Below are positions 1 through 7,364 of a DNA stretch of 15,016 bases, piece after piece. Source of the DNA: Bacteroidota bacterium (GTDB lineage Bacteria; Bacteroidota; Bacteroidia; Chitinophagales; Chitinophagaceae). A model generated the notes under the pieces. The model saw nothing but the letters and a program-made list of their open reading frames with translations. It made no database searches and was not told the DNA's origin. The position numbers and the translations under genes were made by a program. Every line of letters starts with the position of its first letter. The first letter of the stretch is position 1. The DNA is taken from assembly GCA_023391315.1 (NCBI GenBank), contig JAEWBD010000336.1:1-15016 (forward strand), in the 5' to 3' direction.

Positions 1-642
1 ATAAGAGAAATCCCTCATCCAGCATAATGTATCGGGGTAAACTTTTTGATTATAGCGATAGATAAAATCTTTGCGGGCGCGACCGGCATTTTCCCTTTTG
101 GCCGCTTCTTTTAAATTAAAACCCTGAACATTGTAAACAATCATATCAGGGTCTATATCCATTTTACCGTATAACCTGTTATCAGGAGTAAGAATAAGGT
201 CGTTCAGTTTTTCAAGGGTTCCTTTATCGCCCCATTTAATGGAAGCGGCTCTTTTCCAATCAATTGCAGTATCGCCGCCTGTTCCTGTTTTCATAAAACC
301 TAAACGAACGGCAGCAAGCGAATCCCGTACCCAGTAAACAAACCGGCGGTATTCATTATTGGTGATTTCCGTTTTATCCATCCAGAACCCACTGATAGAA
401 ACCTGTTTATTGCGTGCAGTGAAATTATAATTTACATCTTCGTCGCTGGGACCCATGTGAAAGGTACCCGGCGGAATATAGGACATGCCAAGCGGCCGCG
501 TCATGCTGCTTCTTGCAGCAGGCGCCACACCATGCAACTGACCATCACCAGCGATTGATTTCGACTTTCCCGATTTATTACAACTAACCACAGCTGTTGA
601 TAAAGCAGCAAGAAGTAATATTACAAAGCTTTGGTTTTTCAT
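1..642 (-). CDS. gldK: Gliding motility / type IX secretion lipoprotein GldK (5' part, cut by window start)
   Basis: This is the first 214 codons of a gene that continues beyond position 1. The protein starts MKNQSFVILLLAALSTAVVS and then C21, so it has a lipoprotein signal with a VVSC lipobox. From about residue 53 it has the formylglycine-generating-enzyme-like fold seen in GldJ/GldK, visible as SYIPPGTFHMGPSDEDV, then FWMDKTEITNNEYRRFV, and later KWGDKGTLEKLNDLIL and PDTLCWMRDF. This pattern fits GldK/PorK, which with GldN/PorN forms the periplasmic ring of the type IX secretion system attached to the outer membrane; the catalytic role of the enzyme fold is not expected. In this phylum gldK is normally followed by gldL, gldM and gldN, which would lie to the left, outside the window. 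The start is the ATG directly before the signal peptide. GldJ is the main alternative, but the residues after the signal fit GldK better. Confidence 0.88.
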   Translation of the reverse strand, partial: MKNQSFVILLLAALSTAVVSCNKSGKSKSIAGDGQLHGVAPAARSSMTRPLGMSYIPPGTFHMGPSDEDVNYNFTARNKQVSISGFWMDKTEITNNEYRRFVYWVRDSLAAVRLGFMKTGTGGDTAIDWKRAASIKWGDKGTLEKLNDLILTPDNRLYGKMDIDPDMIVYNVQGFNLKEAAKRENAGRARKDFIYRYNQKVYPDTLCWMRDFSY

Positions 643-661
643 CCGTTTTCCTTGTTTCTGG

Positions 662-669
662 CAAATTTT
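662..669 (-). promoter_or_regulatory. Weak candidate -7 box for gldK
   Basis: On the minus strand AAAATTTG matches 7 of 8 positions of TAnnTTTG and lies about 20 bases before the gldK start. I see no good TTG or TTTG element at the usual distance upstream, so this is only a candidate. The rest of the 132-base gap between gldK and the yyaL-like gene shows no hairpin or ORF that I would support. Confidence 0.25.
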
Positions 670-774
670 TGAATATGATTATCAATTGCAGATGTTAAAA
701 ATATTTTATCCGGCTCTGCATAAGAAATATCAACGCTCAATAACACAAATTATTTTGTTGGTTGAAACTTTTTG

Positions 775-2829
775 TTATAAATCTTTAATTAACTGATTTT
801 TAAACTCCTCAAAGCTGCCTGCAGGTTGAAGACAATTATAATCTTCACAAATATATATTTTAGTTTGATTTGGTAAAATTAGTTTTCCCTGAAGTAAAGG
901 CCACGCTTCATCCGGCTTGCCGGCAGCCTGTAAAACCTTTAAAGGAATGTATTCCTGCAAGATTTTCTGTACCAAAGAAGCGTAATCGTAAGCCATTACC
1001 ACAATTTCCTTCAAACCATATACCAATAAAAGCATATTTAAATTCCATCTCCCGAAAGAAACCGGGTATTTCCCGGCGAAGTTGCCTATATACAAAATCA
1101 TATCTTCCGACCGCTGTCTCCATTCAGGTATATCAAAATAAACAGAAAGCTTCAGCAGGTTTTCGGCCATCAATGCATTGCCCGAAGGTGTAGCACCATC
1201 ATGTAATTCAATTTTTCGGAGCAGTACATCTTCCTGGTTATTGGGAGTAAAATAAAAAAAGCGGTTATCACTATCACTAAAAAGCTCAATGCATTTTTCA
1301 CATAAGGCTTTGGCTTTCAATAAATAATCATTATTTGTAGTTGCCTGCGCCAGTAAAATGTATGCTTTTATAAGCGCAGCATAATCATCTGCAAAAGCGT
1401 GTTGTGGATTGGCTGTTTTATTCCAGCTATGCAATAAAATGCCGGTATTAGATTGAAACAGGTTTTTTTCAATAAAAGCAATATTGTTTTTGGCAAGCTC
1501 TAAGTAAGCCTCGTTGCCGAACGCAGCATATGCCTTGCACAAAGCAGACAACATCAGGGCATTCCATGATAACAGTACTTTATTATCGAGCCCTGGTTTT
1601 ATACGGTTTTGCCTTGCCTTTAATAGAGTTTCTTTAGCTTTTTCAAGTAAAAGCGCAAACTCCTCTTTATTTATTCCCAGAGAAGATGCCACGGATTCAG
1701 GGGCTTCAGGCTGCCACAAAATATTGGTATCTTCCCAATTACCGGTTTCTGACACATTAAATACCCGGCAAAATACCTCACTCTCTTTCCCGAGAAGTTG
1801 GTCAATTTCCTGTTTGCTCCATACATAATATTTCCCTTCAACGCCCTCACTGTCTGCATCAAGAGCGCTATAAAACCCACCTTCAGGATCAGTTAATTCA
1901 GTTTCAACAAAACTGATCGTTTCGGCAACAACCTTTGCATAGGCATTATTTTTTGTGATTTGATAAGCTTCTGTATAAACATCAAGCAGCAAAGCATTAT
2001 CGTACAGCATTTTTTCAAAATGCGGAATTTGCCAGCGCCTGTCGGTACTGTACCGGCAAAAGCCCCCGCCCAGGTGATCGTATATGCCGCCCATCATCAT
2101 TTTATCCAGTGATAATAATGCTGTTTTTAACGACCGCTCATTTCCGGAAAAGAAATAATGCCGGAGCAAAAACAATATGGAAAATGTTTGCGGAAATTTT
2201 GGCGCCTGCCCAAAACCGCCCCACGTTTCGTCTGCAACTTTTATAAGGTTTTCAGCAATTGCATTTGTTGTTGCTTTATCTATGGGAGGGGCTCCGGCAT
2301 GTAAATCCAGAATATTGGCTTTCTGCAAATGCTGTGTAAGTGTTTCTGCCTGTTTGGTTATATCATCGCTTCTTTCATTATAAGCTTTAGCAATAGCCAG
2401 TAACACCTGTTGCCAGCTATTACGGTTCATCATTGGCTTTGGCGGAAAATATGTTCCTCCGTAGAACGGTTTCAGGTCCGGCGTTAAAAAAACATTTAAT
2501 GGCCATCCGCCGCTGCCCGTAAGCGCCTGCACAGCATCCATATAAATATGGTCGATGTCCGGCCTTTCTTCCCTGTCTATCTTAATATTAATAAAGTTTT
2601 CATTCATTATCTGCGCCGTGGCTTCATCTTCAAAGCTTTCGCGTTCCATAACATGGCACCAATGACAGGCAGAATAACCAATGCTAACCAGTACCGGTTT
2701 GTTTTCTGCTTTTGCTCTTGTAAGCGCTTCTTCGCCCCAGGCATACCAGTTTACAGGATTGTGCGCATGCTGCAGCAGATAAGGACTGGTTTCCTTTATA
2801 AGGTTATTGGTGTATTTATGCTGAGTCAT
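775..2829 (-). CDS. YyaL/SPATA20-type thioredoxin-domain protein (DUF255)
   Basis: A 684-residue cytosolic protein with the two-part layout of the YyaL/SSP411 (spermatogenesis-associated protein 20) family. Residues about 10-165 are a thioredoxin-like domain with the family signature SPYLLQHAHNPVNWYAW (15-31), the redox-type motif C55-H-W-C58, the stretch KIDREERPDID (83-93) and GGWPLNVFLTPDLKPFYGGT (107-126). The remainder is a helical six-hairpin-glycosidase-like domain, with GGIYDHLGGGFCRYSTD and HFEKMLYDNALLL as recognisable blocks. The length is usual for the family. There is no signal peptide. Its biochemical role is not established; a thiol-redox function is inferred from the CxxC. The start is supported because the conserved N-terminal block begins a few residues later. 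It is preceded by an intrinsic terminator, so it is probably transcribed on its own. Confidence 0.93.
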   Translation of the reverse strand: MTQHKYTNNLIKETSPYLLQHAHNPVNWYAWGEEALTRAKAENKPVLVSIGYSACHWCHVMERESFEDEATAQIMNENFINIKIDREERPDIDHIYMDAVQALTGSGGWPLNVFLTPDLKPFYGGTYFPPKPMMNRNSWQQVLLAIAKAYNERSDDITKQAETLTQHLQKANILDLHAGAPPIDKATTNAIAENLIKVADETWGGFGQAPKFPQTFSILFLLRHYFFSGNERSLKTALLSLDKMMMGGIYDHLGGGFCRYSTDRRWQIPHFEKMLYDNALLLDVYTEAYQITKNNAYAKVVAETISFVETELTDPEGGFYSALDADSEGVEGKYYVWSKQEIDQLLGKESEVFCRVFNVSETGNWEDTNILWQPEAPESVASSLGINKEEFALLLEKAKETLLKARQNRIKPGLDNKVLLSWNALMLSALCKAYAAFGNEAYLELAKNNIAFIEKNLFQSNTGILLHSWNKTANPQHAFADDYAALIKAYILLAQATTNNDYLLKAKALCEKCIELFSDSDNRFFYFTPNNQEDVLLRKIELHDGATPSGNALMAENLLKLSVYFDIPEWRQRSEDMILYIGNFAGKYPVSFGRWNLNMLLLVYGLKEIVVMAYDYASLVQKILQEYIPLKVLQAAGKPDEAWPLLQGKLILPNQTKIYICEDYNCLQPAGSFEEFKNQLIKDL

Positions 2830-2846
2830 GTTAAATCTGTTTCTGC

Positions 2847-2854
2847 TAAAAATA
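2847..2854 (-). promoter_or_regulatory. Candidate -7 box for the yyaL-like gene
   Basis: Minus-strand TATTTTTA matches 7 of 8 positions of TAnnTTTG. It would start a transcript about 12 bases before the ATG at 2829. It coincides with the T-tract of the terminator just upstream, so one sequence may serve both. No clear -33 element is visible. Confidence 0.3.
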
Positions 2855-2877
2855 AAAAATCCCGCTTTAACGGGATT
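2847..2877 (-). terminator. Intrinsic terminator after hemD and the structured RNA
   Basis: On the minus strand AATCCCG (2877-2871) and CGGGATT (2864-2858) form a perfect 7-bp stem around the loop TTAAAG, followed at once by a T-rich run to 2848 broken by a single A. It would end transcripts coming from the DUF4271-hemD operon and from the structured RNA at 2891-2998. Confidence 0.85.
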
Positions 2878-2890
2878 GCTTTACTAATTA

Positions 2891-2998
2891 TTTAGAACCT
2901 GTTGGAGTTAATGTATACCGCTCTGACGCCTTTAAAGTTATAAATCTTGATAAGGGGAGAGCCGAAGCGGCTGACCGTTAATTCAAACAGCTCCTTAA
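2891..2998 (-). ncRNA. Structured RNA, rod-shaped hairpin (possible 6S-like RNA)
   Basis: The two ends of this 108-base stretch pair over about 23 positions. On the minus strand the 5' arm (2998 to about 2976) and the 3' arm (about 2913 to 2891) pair with only five isolated single mismatches and one G-U pair; the core is CTGTTTG against CCAACAG and ATTAA against TTAAC. Inside lie a 5-bp hairpin AGCCG-ctt-CGGCT (plus coordinates 2960-2972), alternatively CCGCT pairing with AGCGG, and an AT-rich apical part. A strong terminator follows 14 bases later. There is no ATG, GTG or TTG-started ORF of note. A long rod with internal bubbles, about 110 nt plus terminator, is the architecture of 6S RNA, and a Bacteroidota-specific 6S-type class (6S-Flavo) is known; the assignment is inference. 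I see no convincing promoter right before it, so it may be cut from the hemD mRNA or be a structured 3' UTR. Confidence 0.6.
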
Positions 2999-3002
2999 GC
3001 GT

Positions 3003-3797
3003 TTATTTCTTTTTTGATTTGGAAGAAAGATAATTGTCCAAAGCAGAGATCATGCTGGGCGTTTGTGGCGCCGGGGCTTTAATTTCAACCTCCAAACCCG
3101 CCGCTTCACCGGCTTTAACTGTATTGTTTCCAAAGGCCCCTATCAGAGTTCCGTTTTGCATAAACTTTGGGTAATTATCAAAAAGGCTGCGGATACCGCT
3201 TGGCGTGAAAAAGCAGATAATATCAAAACTATTAGAGTCCATCACCACACGAACATCGTTACTTACAGAGCGGTACATGAATGCCAACTGAAAATCGCAG
3301 TTATTATTTTTCAACCAGGTTACAATTTCATTGTCCTGCTGGTTTTCACTGCACACATACAAAAATTTCTCGTTCTCTTTATGTTTATTAATTACATCAA
3401 ACATGCTTTTATTGGTACCATCGGTACCATAAAAAACCTTGCGTTTGCGGTAAAGAATAAATTTTTGAAGGTAGAGCGCCACAGCCTCGGTGATGCAGAA
3501 ATACTTATTGTCCTGGCTAATAGAAACCTTCATTTCATCACACATTCTGAAAAAATGATCTATAGCATTGCGGCTTGTAAATATTACTGCTGAATATAGA
3601 TTTATATCAATCTTCTGTTTGCGAAATTCCCTTGCTGAAATAGCTTCAAGTTTTATAAATGGATGGAAGGTTAACTTAATTGCATACTTGCGTTCCAATT
3701 CAAAGTAGGGAGATTTTTCGCTCTCGGGCTTTGGCTGAGTAATTAAAACTTGTACGGATCCTTTACCAGTAGATTTCTTTTCACCGTTTTTAATCAT
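3003..3797 (-). CDS. hemD: Uroporphyrinogen-III synthase
   Basis: A 264-residue soluble protein of the HemD family, which closes and isomerises hydroxymethylbilane to uroporphyrinogen III in the cytosol, the branch point of heme and other tetrapyrroles. Recognisable parts are the N-terminal strand VQVLITQPKPESEKSPYF (16-33), the segment YSAVIFTSRNAIDHFF (domain 1 end), and in domain 2 FDIICFFTPSGIRSLF followed by IGAFGNNTVKAGEAAGLEV near the C-terminus, which is the typical HemD ending. Sequence conservation in this family is low, so the call rests on these motifs and on length. The protein has a basic Lys-rich tail. The gene lies 26 bases after the DUF4271-type gene and is probably co-transcribed with it, a pairing common in Bacteroidota. 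The start is supported because the conserved strand begins near residue 16. Confidence 0.9.
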   Translation of the reverse strand: MIKNGEKKSTGKGSVQVLITQPKPESEKSPYFELERKYAIKLTFHPFIKLEAISAREFRKQKIDINLYSAVIFTSRNAIDHFFRMCDEMKVSISQDNKYFCITEAVALYLQKFILYRKRKVFYGTDGTNKSMFDVINKHKENEKFLYVCSENQQDNEIVTWLKNNNCDFQLAFMYRSVSNDVRVVMDSNSFDIICFFTPSGIRSLFDNYPKFMQNGTLIGAFGNNTVKAGEAAGLEVEIKAPAPQTPSMISALDNYLSSKSKKK

Positions 3798-3823
3798 GCG
3801 TAGTGCTCGATTTATATAATAAT

Positions 3824-4939
3824 TTATCTAATGCTGGTTTGCTGAAATAAAACCTTGTAAATGACAAGCAACGGTATTATTTCCACAGCGCAAAGGTAAA
3901 CAAAAAAGTGAAATGCGGTTACACTAAGGTTTTTGCGGATACGGGCTAATGAAACAATGTATCTTACAGCCAGCGAAAAAACTACCAGGCATAAAACTAT
4001 TGTTATGGCTATGCTTTTTATTCTATCATTAGAATAGGCAATTGAAAATAAAAGCGGTATAACCAAGATGCCAAGCAGTTTGTTTACAAGAAAAACAACA
4101 AACCTGTATTCGGTGGCTGCTTCCTTTGCATTAAACACCCAGCCTGTAAAACTTATAACAAGATATTTTACGCTGTATGCTAATAACAAAATGCCTGTTG
4201 AATAAACAAATAATTCCCAAAAAGGCAGCGATGACCATTTTTCAGACCCGGCATATAAAGTAATAAAAACGCCCCCGCATAATGCAAACAGTATATTCAG
4301 CATAAATGCCGGGAAAAAGTTTTGCGCCATTTGCTCCCGCGTTTGTGTTTGCCGGAAAGTTGCCTGGAAAGACAATGTAAAAAGGCTGTCGAAATATTTG
4401 GGAAATGCGGCTTTTATAAGTGAGAGGAAGAACAGGATAAAAATGAGGATATAAAAAATTTCATCAGTGTTGGTTGCAGCTTTTTCTATGCCGGACATTA
4501 ATTTAATTTTTTTAGCAGCCAAAGAATCTCTTTTTGCAGCAGCTGTTGCAGCAAGCCTTATCGAATCGTGTTTAAGCGAATCGCTTTGCAACGAATCCTG
4601 CTGTAATGAATCTGCAATATTTGGTTTTACTATTAATACACGCGTTGAATCTTTAACTGAATCAATTTTCTTAACAGTAGCTTTGGCGCCTGAATCTTTA
4701 AGCGTTGCAACATTCTTTTTTATTTGGCCAGCCTGTATTGTATCATTCAGCTTTTTTTGAATACCTGTATCATTCTTTTTTTTGCGAATGCCGGTATCTG
4801 TTAATTTACCGGGAATAATGGTGTCATGCAATGCCCTGCGGGCATTGGTGTCATTAATTTTCTTACGGCTTCCTGTATCCTGTGCCAACAGGAAAACAGG
4901 CAGTATCAGAAAAAATAATATAGCGGATAAGTGTTTCAA
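3824..4939 (-). CDS. DUF4271-type integral membrane protein
   Basis: With a TTG start at 4939 this is a 371-residue protein. It begins MKHLSAILFFLILPVFLLAQ, a normal signal peptide. A low-complexity polar stretch follows, rich in NDT, DTG and DSL repeats (about 25-145), and then about six hydrophobic segments (roughly 160-178, 211-229, 240-264, 281-303, 308-331 and 338-365). This layout and its place next to hemD fit the DUF4271 family of Bacteroidota; no biochemical function is known. The frame is open to an ATG at 4984, giving 386 residues, but the extra 15 residues would sit oddly before the signal peptide and are encoded over a perfect minus-strand -7 box (4949-4956). I therefore prefer TTG, although its leader would be only a few bases. 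A role linked to tetrapyrroles is only suggested by the neighbours hemD and hemW. Confidence 0.85.
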   Translation of the reverse strand: MKHLSAILFFLILPVFLLAQDTGSRKKINDTNARRALHDTIIPGKLTDTGIRKKKNDTGIQKKLNDTIQAGQIKKNVATLKDSGAKATVKKIDSVKDSTRVLIVKPNIADSLQQDSLQSDSLKHDSIRLAATAAAKRDSLAAKKIKLMSGIEKAATNTDEIFYILIFILFFLSLIKAAFPKYFDSLFTLSFQATFRQTQTREQMAQNFFPAFMLNILFALCGGVFITLYAGSEKWSSLPFWELFVYSTGILLLAYSVKYLVISFTGWVFNAKEAATEYRFVVFLVNKLLGILVIPLLFSIAYSNDRIKSIAITIVLCLVVFSLAVRYIVSLARIRKNLSVTAFHFFVYLCAVEIIPLLVIYKVLFQQTSIR

Positions 4940-4948
4940 CAGAATGCG

Positions 4949-4956
4949 CAAAAGTA
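4949..4956 (-). promoter_or_regulatory. Candidate -7 box for the DUF4271-hemD operon
   Basis: Minus-strand TACTTTTG is a full match to TAnnTTTG. Transcription would begin around 4941-4943, just before the TTG at 4939. No TTG or TTTG lies at the preferred distance of about 20; the nearest T-rich elements are closer. If this box is real, the longer ATG start at 4984 cannot be used from this transcript. Confidence 0.4.
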
Positions 4957-5016
4957 ATTTACCCAAACAAACAAGCATACACATTTATACTTTCAACGCC
5001 TAAATTTTTATTAAAC

Positions 5017-5024
5017 TACTTTTG
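5017..5024 (+). promoter_or_regulatory. Candidate -7 box for hemW
   Basis: TACTTTTG is a full match to TAnnTTTG, with TTTC 22 bases further upstream (4991-4994) as a weak -33. The transcript would start near 5030, giving a leader of about 30 bases before the ATG at 5062. It is divergent from the box at 4949-4956. Confidence 0.55.
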
Positions 5025-5061
5025 CAGCGGGCATTTACCCTGAACAACTTTATTAAACATA

Positions 5062-6183
5062 ATGGCAGGCATTTATATTCATATTCCTTTTTGCAGAAAA
5101 GCCTGTCATTACTGCAATTTTCATTTCTCTGTTTCTCAAAAGCTGCTGCCGCAAACTATAAATGCCATGGCACATGAAATGATATTAAGGCGTGACTACC
5201 TGAATGAAAAAATTGAAACGATTTATTTCGGTGGCGGAACACCCTCGCTGTTGCATCCTGATGATATTAATTTATTAATGGATAAAATGTTTTCAATTTT
5301 TGATGTTGTGCCTGATGCAGAAATCACACTGGAAGCGAATCCTGATGATATAACTGCATATAAATTATCGGCATGGAAAAGCATGGGCATAAACCGTCTG
5401 AGCATTGGTACACAAAGTTTTTCAGAAGCCGATCTGCAATGGATGAACCGCGCCCACAATGCACAACAGGCTTATAAAAGTATTGAGCTTGCCGTGCATA
5501 ACGGGTTTAGCAATATATCAACGGATTTTATTTACGGCACGCCTGATTTGACCAATGAACAATGGCTGCAAAACCTTGAAATGGCGCATGAATTAAACAT
5601 TCCGCATCTTTCCTGCTATGCACTTACCATTGAACCGAACACAGCACTAAAAAAAATGATTGATTTGCAGAAAAAGGAAGATGTGGATGCAGAAAAACAA
5701 AGCATTCAATTTGAACTGCTCATGCAATGGGCGGCGGAAAAAGGATACGAACATTATGAAATATCCAATTTCGCTAAGCCAGGTTTCAGAAGCAGGCACA
5801 ACAGCAGTTACTGGCAGGGAAAACAGTATCTGGGTTTAGGGCCTTCGGCACATTCATTCAATGGCAATACAAGGCAGTGGAACATTTCAAATAATGCACT
5901 CTATATTGAAAGCATTAATAAAAATATTGTGCCGTTTGAAAAAGAAGAGCTTTCATCAACCCAAAAAATTAATGAATACTTAATGACAGCACTAAGAACG
6001 AATGAAGGCATTGCGTTGCATCATCTTGAACTGTTGTCAGGAAAAGAAATCACGGCCGGTATTATAAAAGATGCAAACAGGTTTATTCGGCAACATTTGC
6101 TGGAAAGAAAAAATGATGCATTAATACTTACATCAAAAGGAAAGTTGTTTGCAGATGGCATTGCGGCAGATCTGTTCAGGTAA
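5062..6183 (+). CDS. hemW: Radical SAM heme chaperone HemW (coproporphyrinogen oxidase-like)
   Basis: A 373-residue radical SAM protein. The cluster motif C11-x3-C15-x2-C18 is followed by F20 (CRKACHYCNF), then FGGGTPS (56-62) for SAM binding, ITLEANPDD (88-96), NRLSIGTQSF (111-120) and DFIYGTPDLT (155-164). The C-terminal part carries NSSYWQGKQYLGLGPSAHSF and ends in the HemW-type winged-helix domain. Proteins of this form are often labelled oxygen-independent coproporphyrinogen oxidase, but the short N-terminus and the plain CxxxCxxC motif fit HemW, which binds heme and delivers it to target proteins such as respiratory enzymes. It is cytosolic or membrane-associated, with no signal peptide. 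The start is supported because the conserved strand GIYIHIPFC begins at residue 3. It is divergent from the DUF4271-hemD operon and convergent with the lipid A deacylase gene, six bases away. Confidence 0.94.
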   Translation: MAGIYIHIPFCRKACHYCNFHFSVSQKLLPQTINAMAHEMILRRDYLNEKIETIYFGGGTPSLLHPDDINLLMDKMFSIFDVVPDAEITLEANPDDITAYKLSAWKSMGINRLSIGTQSFSEADLQWMNRAHNAQQAYKSIELAVHNGFSNISTDFIYGTPDLTNEQWLQNLEMAHELNIPHLSCYALTIEPNTALKKMIDLQKKEDVDAEKQSIQFELLMQWAAEKGYEHYEISNFAKPGFRSRHNSSYWQGKQYLGLGPSAHSFNGNTRQWNISNNALYIESINKNIVPFEKEELSSTQKINEYLMTALRTNEGIALHHLELLSGKEITAGIIKDANRFIRQHLLERKNDALILTSKGKLFADGIAADLFR

Positions 6184-6189
6184 AACATT

Positions 6190-7320
6190 TTATTTCAACC
6201 TGTATATAAGCCTTCCGTCAATAAAATCAGCTACCTGTTTATGAGCCAAAAGGTTTACACCTATAGACCACCTGTTTTTTATGTTATAGCTCAGGCCCCA
6301 GCGATGATAGATGGTATGATACAAGTCGCGGTAAGTTGTATTATACACTTTTGTTTGCTTATGAATATAAAAACCCAGCTCCTGGCTAAATGTGAACCTG
6401 TTTAATAAAAACCGGTGACCAATCAATAACCCTGCAAACGTGTTGGAAGAAGTATCGCCCACAATATATTCTTTTGTGCTGCGCAAACCGCCATCATAAT
6501 AAATTTCTGCACCGGCTGTAAGTGCATCAATATTGCTTATTTGCTTTATAGCAGTTACGGATGTGCCTATTAAAAAATTTCTTGCAACAGACGTATCTCT
6601 TTTATACCCGCTTTTCGGCGAATAAAATATTGCTGCTTCAAAATGCATTGGCTGATGACGCCACGAAGTATCACTCCCATGATTATATACGGGCAGCCGC
6701 GTGGAATAGGCATAGTATTGCAATCCTATGGATGCGTTTATATAGTTTACACCAGCGTTCGGCTCTTTAAACCCTGCATTTGAAGCATGAAAAAAACCGC
6801 CCATTCCATATAAGGCAAAATGCTTGCTTACAGGATAAGAAAGGCCAAGATCAAACTGGAGATAACTGTTAATATGCGTGCTGTAACTATGATTAGAAGG
6901 GTTTTTTATGGCATCATAAGGATTGGTAAAATAAGCAAGTCCACCGCTGGCACGCAGCAATAATTTCAAACTGTTGCCAACTCGAAAATTTGGTTCAACA
7001 AAATAAGATAAGGCATAAGCCTGTCCTAAAAAATTCCGGTTATAATTTGTGTAAGTAAAGCTGAAGCCGGTACGTGGATAAGAATTGTATTTATTTTTGA
7101 CGGCAATGCCGGTACGTAAATGTGAATACTCCAGTTCAAAACCATAAGGGTTTATACCCTTTACATTTTCCACGTGCACACTGTGGGCAAACATAAACCC
7201 AAAATGATAGCGGGCCGCTAAAACAACCTGCTTTAAACTATCAGTATTATATCTCTTTTGTGCATTAGTATGTATGAATGCAGCAAGCAAAAAAAACAGT
7301 AACAGTTTTCGTAGAACCAT
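6190..7320 (-). CDS. Acyloxyacyl hydrolase, PagL-like lipid A deacylase
   Basis: A 376-residue outer membrane protein. A signal peptide (MVLRKLLLFFLLAAFIHTNA, cleaved near residue 20) is followed by alternating amphipathic strands with many aromatic residues, as in a beta-barrel. The segment GFFHASNAGFKEPNAG (175-190) carries H178 and S180 in the H-x-S arrangement of PagL-type lipid A 3-O-deacylases, with E185 a possible third active-site residue. PagL itself is an 8-strand barrel of about 170 residues; here the PagL-like part takes only the first 210 and a second half of similar size follows, ending HRWGLSYNIKNRWSIG plus a short tail. Such long versions occur in Bacteroidota. The expected reaction is removal of an acyl chain from lipid A; substrate position is not known. 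It follows mqnA by 29 bases but has its own good promoter. Confidence 0.8.
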   Translation of the reverse strand: MVLRKLLLFFLLAAFIHTNAQKRYNTDSLKQVVLAARYHFGFMFAHSVHVENVKGINPYGFELEYSHLRTGIAVKNKYNSYPRTGFSFTYTNYNRNFLGQAYALSYFVEPNFRVGNSLKLLLRASGGLAYFTNPYDAIKNPSNHSYSTHINSYLQFDLGLSYPVSKHFALYGMGGFFHASNAGFKEPNAGVNYINASIGLQYYAYSTRLPVYNHGSDTSWRHQPMHFEAAIFYSPKSGYKRDTSVARNFLIGTSVTAIKQISNIDALTAGAEIYYDGGLRSTKEYIVGDTSSNTFAGLLIGHRFLLNRFTFSQELGFYIHKQTKVYNTTYRDLYHTIYHRWGLSYNIKNRWSIGVNLLAHKQVADFIDGRLIYRLK

Positions 7321-7333
7321 AGGCGAGTAGCTT

Positions 7334-7364
7334 CAAATGTAAAAAACAATTAAAGTTTTTGCAA
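7334..7364 (-). promoter_or_regulatory. Promoter of the PagL-like gene
   Basis: On the minus strand TTG (7364-7362), 20 bases, then TACATTTG (7341-7334) is a full match to the Bacteroidota promoter form. The start of transcription would fall near 7328, about 8 bases before the ATG at 7320. The -33 element lies inside the last codons of mqnA, so the gene can be expressed apart from mqnA. Confidence 0.65.

Noticed and set aside
2895..3002. In-frame open stretch of 35 codons after the hemD stop codon, looking like a C-terminal extension by read-through or a sequence error
   Set aside because: The same bases form a long self-complementary RNA with a terminator, which explains the sequence better; the HemD protein ends normally before the stop and the stretch has no start codon.
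3063..3593. 176-codon plus-strand ORF opposite hemD
   Set aside because: It lies fully inside hemD, which has recognisable motifs; the product has no sensible composition and there is no separate promoter.
5062..6183. Annotation as oxygen-independent coproporphyrinogen oxidase HemN
   Set aside because: Short N-terminus, size and CxxxCxxC context fit HemW; HemN has a longer N-terminal region and a different cluster motif with an extra cysteine.
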